NCBI GenBank assembly: GCA_021839095.1
Contig: JAKCBU010000070.1
Coordinates: forward strand, 1 to 6,362
Reading direction: 5' to 3'
Length of the DNA: 6,362 nucleotides
From: Pseudomonadota bacterium
Lineage (GTDB): Bacteria > Pseudomonadota > Gammaproteobacteria > Acidithiobacillales > Acidithiobacillaceae
Shown here: piece by piece, positions 4,762 through 6,362 of the stretch
Layout of the letters: each line of letters starts with the position of its first letter
How positions within the stretch are numbered: the first letter of the stretch is position 1
The notes under the pieces: generated by a model
Seen by the model: only the letters and a program-made list of their open reading frames with translations
Database searches by the model: none
Told to the model about the DNA's origin: nothing
Made by a program: the position numbers and the translations under genes

Positions 4762-5245
4762 TCATCGCCCCATCCAACGCCGCCATTTGCTCAGGCGTGA
4801 GATAGTCTTCCGCCCACTCATCCAACAGCACCATATAGCAAATCGTGTTCACCCGGTCCGGGACTTGCGAGTACCAGAGGGACGCGCGGAACCCGGAGAC
4901 GGCCTTCTTCCAGTTCGCGACCTTCATGGCTGATAGTGCCGTTGCGAATTGCAAGAGCCCGTTCAGCCCCAAATTATAGGCGGCATCCACCAGCGCCCCG
5001 ACGCGCACGCTGGACAGATTCACGGCCCAAGGCAGCGCCGCGAACAGTTGAGAGGTCAGTGCCGTTTCGTCGCCGATGAGCCATTGCGTAGCCTCTTGCC
5101 GGGTGACAATGGTATTGGGGCCGATGTCTGGGCCTGTTTGCCCGAATCCCACGGTCCATACATGGCCGATTGAATCCCAGTAGGCATGACTGCGGAACCC
5201 CTCCGCGTTCTCGATGGCGATTGTTTCTTGGGATGGTATATCCAT
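4754..5245 (-). CDS. Phage lysozyme (GH24 endolysin, muramidase)
   Basis: A 163-aa enzyme that cleaves the glycan strands of peptidoglycan to release phage. The N-terminus carries the T4-lysozyme-type catalytic set: Glu15-Gly16, Asp24 in AYWDSIG (21-27), and Thr31 in WTVGFGQT (30-37). The Glu-Asp distance is nine residues as in T4 lysozyme. The Asp-Thr distance is seven instead of six, i.e. one extra residue. Further family features are LVDAAYNLG around residues 85-93 and the segment FRASLWYSQVPDRV before the C-terminal helix. There is no signal peptide or signal-anchor, so export should depend on a holin. I chose ATG 5245, preceded by GAGGGAG (5252-5258) and overlapping the previous stop as TGATG. 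A TTG codon directly before it (5248) is the only alternative. The size is normal for the family. Confidence 0.92.
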   Translation of the reverse strand: MDIPSQETIAIENAEGFRSHAYWDSIGHVWTVGFGQTGPDIGPNTIVTRQEATQWLIGDETALTSQLFAALPWAVNLSSVRVGALVDAAYNLGLNGLLQFATALSAMKVANWKKAVSGFRASLWYSQVPDRVNTICYMVLLDEWAEDYLTPEQMAALDGAMNA

Positions 5246-5436
5246 CAAAGTCTCCCTCTATACATAATCATCACTCCCTCCGGCTGCTCAAGCTCGCCGG
5301 TGTGGAAAATATGGTGCCACCTCGGCGCTGCCGTCACCGTCATCTGCGCGTTGTGGATGCCCGATACTTTGGGCACGAACAGCGGCACAAGGGCGATATG
5401 CAGGCGCAGCAGCAGGCCGAGGATGGCGTGGGTCAT
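5245..5436 (-). CDS. 63-aa protein with hydrophobic N-terminus
   Basis: Not recognised. The start is fixed by an ATGA overlap with the gene before it (5433-5436), and the stop overlaps the lysozyme start as TGATG, so it is wedged between two real genes. Residues 4-22 are hydrophobic (AILGLLLRLHIALVPLF) but contain Arg and His, so this could be a weak membrane or amphipathic helix. The C-terminal part is polar and aromatic (PRWHHIFHTGELEQPEG) and ends in a basic tail. No separate Shine-Dalgarno is seen, so translation should be coupled. Its position just before the endolysin hints at a lysis-related role, such as a holin partner, but nothing in the sequence proves this. Confidence 0.6.
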   Translation of the reverse strand: MTHAILGLLLRLHIALVPLFVPKVSGIHNAQMTVTAAPRWHHIFHTGELEQPEGVMIMYRGRL

Positions 5437-5726
5437 TTGGCCGCGACGAACTGCTTGAGCGCAATCCCCAGGGCCGCCGCGTTCGCCGTCCATTGCGCGT
5501 CAAGCTGGGCCTGCGTTAGAGCGCCCTTGGCGGAGGACGCCTGCTGGATATTCATGATGGCATTCACCAAGGCTTCAGCCGCAACGGTGAGCGGAACGAT
5601 CTCCGGATTCCCGGTAGCGATGCCTGCGACGCTGGCCGCTGTGGTGGCAATCGCTTCTCCCGCGGCTACGCTGGACTGCAAGTTGGAGGCCCCAGGAATG
5701 GCGGGGTTGGTCGTTTCAGTAGTCAT
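5433..5726 (-). CDS. Ala-rich small phage protein, unknown function
   Basis: A 97-aa protein from ATG 5726, which has an AGGAG site ten nt upstream and overlaps the lipoprotein stop as ATGA. A longer upstream reading of this frame (to 5993) is only the shadow of the lipoprotein gene. The sequence is dominated by Ala, Thr, Ser and Gly, with a long mildly hydrophobic stretch (20-60) interrupted by NPEIVP at 40-45, and a helical C-terminal third with LTQAQLDAQW at 70-79. It has no signal peptide, and the hydrophobic stretch is too weak to call a transmembrane helix with confidence. The position between a lipoprotein and the lysis genes is typical of phage lysis or late clusters. Confidence 0.7.
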   Translation of the reverse strand: MTTETTNPAIPGASNLQSSVAAGEAIATTAASVAGIATGNPEIVPLTVAAEALVNAIMNIQQASSAKGALTQAQLDAQWTANAAALGIALKQFVAAK

Positions 5727-6043
5727 GACTTGGTTGCTCCTGTGGCTTTGGCTTTCGCCAGCGTTTGGGTGAGAGTGTTGAGGCTGTTGAGGATCGCCGC
5801 CACCGCCGCATTGGCATTGGCGGGCGGAGTCGGAGTCGTGCAATCCCCAGCCGCCGTTTCCAGCGCCATGGCCGTCTGCTGCTGCACGGTCGGGCTCATG
5901 AGCGGTTTCACTTTGGTGAGGGATTGGGTCACATTCGTCAGGGATTGACAGGCTTCCAGGGATGCCTGCGGAGTGTTTTGGGTGGTGGCGCATGCCGACA
6001 GCGCCAGCGTCATAAGTGCTACAAACAATAACTTGGTTTTCAT
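5723..6043 (-). CDS. Phage lipoprotein (lipobox LSAC)
   Basis: A 106-aa precursor with a clear lipoprotein signal: a Lys-containing start, a hydrophobic core (residues 5-14), and the lipobox Leu15-Ser-Ala-Cys18. Ala at +2 predicts the outer membrane. Two further cysteines, Cys32 and Cys68, could form a disulfide in the periplasm. The pattern 'ACxS... P ... C' after the signal recalls a widespread small phage lipoprotein family of unknown role encoded near lysis genes. It could be thought of as an outer-membrane spanin, but no inner-membrane partner overlaps it, and there is no C-terminal membrane helix as in one-piece spanins. The start follows the previous stop directly (TGAATG) with AGGAG nine nt upstream. 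Confidence 0.8.
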   Translation of the reverse strand: MKTKLLFVALMTLALSACATTQNTPQASLEACQSLTNVTQSLTKVKPLMSPTVQQQTAMALETAAGDCTTPTPPANANAAVAAILNSLNTLTQTLAKAKATGATKS

Positions 6044-6295
6044 TCAGGGTTGCTCCTGTGTTGGTTGAATAGGGTTTGCAGACTTACCCTGCAAGCTAAT
6101 CATTCCGAGGGCATGCTCGATATGGTCTGGCGGCGTATTTTTGGCACTTCCGGCATGATAGCCGCCGAGTGCTGATAAAGTTGCGATGGCGATCACCTGG
6201 TACTCGCCGCTCGTCATCTGACCCAGAATCACCAGCGTGAATAGGGATGCCAGCACCAGTCCGGCTGCTACGTACTTCACAATCATATTACCCAT
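6044..6295 (-). CDS. Small two-helix membrane protein, candidate holin
   Basis: An 83-aa protein with one strong membrane helix (about residues 5-26) and a second hydrophobic stretch (32-47, ending GGYHAG). A polar, Pro- and Gln-rich tail follows. Size, hairpin topology and position ahead of a signal-less endolysin fit a class II-like holin, which would let the lysozyme reach the cell wall. No family motif proves this, and other small phage membrane proteins look similar. The start ATG 6295 has AAGGTGG nearby upstream and overlaps the end of the gene before it by eight nt. An in-frame ATG at 6286 (residue 4) is an alternative start. Confidence 0.65.
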   Translation of the reverse strand: MGNMIVKYVAAGLVLASLFTLVILGQMTSGEYQVIAIATLSALGGYHAGSAKNTPPDHIEHALGMISLQGKSANPIQPTQEQP

Positions 6296-6362
6296 GACGC
6301 CACCTTTTGCCTTGTGAAGATTCCAGAAACCGTGTCACCGCATTATAGCCCGTTTCGATCAA
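6288..6362 (-). CDS. C-terminal end of an unidentified gene (5' partial)
   Basis: The - strand is open from the right edge for 24 codons to TAA at 6290-6288. The residues (GYNAVTRFLESSQGKRWRHG at the end) look like ordinary protein, with a helix and a basic tail. The stop lies eight nt inside the next gene, an overlap of the kind seen throughout this operon. Too little is present to suggest a function. If this is coding, the TATAAT within it is probably not a promoter. Confidence 0.5.
   Translation of the reverse strand: MIETGYNAVTRFLESSQGKRWRHG

Noticed and set aside
5170..5772. 200-codon open frame on the + strand across the lysis cassette
   Set aside because: It is antisense to four overlapping, mutually consistent - strand genes including the lysozyme. 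No ribosome site or domain supports it.
5727..5993. Upstream extension of the Ala-rich gene's reading frame on the - strand (186 aa in all)
   Set aside because: The extra N-terminal part is His/Gly/Gln-rich shadow translation of the lipoprotein gene. The ATG at 5726 has an AGGAG site and a normal ATGA overlap.
6342..6347. Perfect TATAAT (-10 type) on the - strand near the right edge, upstream of the candidate holin gene
   Set aside because: Any -35 box would lie beyond the window, and the region reads as the coding end of an upstream gene overlapping the next start. A promoter here cannot be supported.

Overview
The window is a block of temperate bacteriophage (or prophage) DNA from a Gram-negative host, probably a proteobacterium of moderate to fairly high GC content. 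The evidence is the dense packing of small genes with overlapping start and stop codons, a GH24 endolysin beside a small two-helix membrane protein, a short phage-type lipoprotein with a Gram-negative lipobox, an orphan DNA methyltransferase paired with a compact SNF2-like helicase, and several small accessory phage proteins. I cannot name the host or the phage. No integrase, structural gene, tRNA, IS element or CRISPR array is visible.

Left half, + strand. Positions 2-151 are the 3' end of a gene with a (Gly-X)n tail. It is followed by an accessory run: a small coiled-coil protein (199-531), a C5-methyltransferase-like protein of a phage family (580-1242), a second coiled-coil protein sharing its C-terminal module with the first (1244-1792), and another small phage protein (1794-2111). 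These genes nearly abut, and in two cases the Shine-Dalgarno sequence lies inside the last codons of the gene before it.

Centre. Positions 2156-2311 are the only real intergenic region and the most interesting part of the window. A sigma70-like promoter predicts a start at about 2191, and a 16-bp perfect stem followed by six Ts ends the transcript at about 2289. The resulting RNA of about 100 nt carries two hairpins whose 6-nt loops are perfectly complementary (TGCGGG and CCCGCA). A third hairpin just after the terminator shows the same TGCGGG loop, and that loop overlaps the Shine-Dalgarno of the downstream methyltransferase. This looks like a self-contained antisense RNA regulator, possibly a member of the phage C4 antisense RNA family. 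Downstream lie a beta-class DNA amino-methyltransferase (2312-3211) and an overlapping SNF2-like helicase (3201-4577).

Right half, - strand. A tightly overlapping lysis-type operon reads leftwards: the end of an unidentified gene (6362-6288), a small membrane protein or candidate holin (6295-6044), a lipoprotein (6043-5723), an Ala-rich protein (5726-5433), a 63-aa protein with a hydrophobic N-terminus (5436-5245), GH24 lysozyme (5245-4754) and a four-cysteine zinc-ribbon protein (4761-4552). Its last gene runs 26 nt into the 3' end of the helicase gene from the opposite strand, so the two transcription units converge and overlap, with no intrinsic terminator visible between them.
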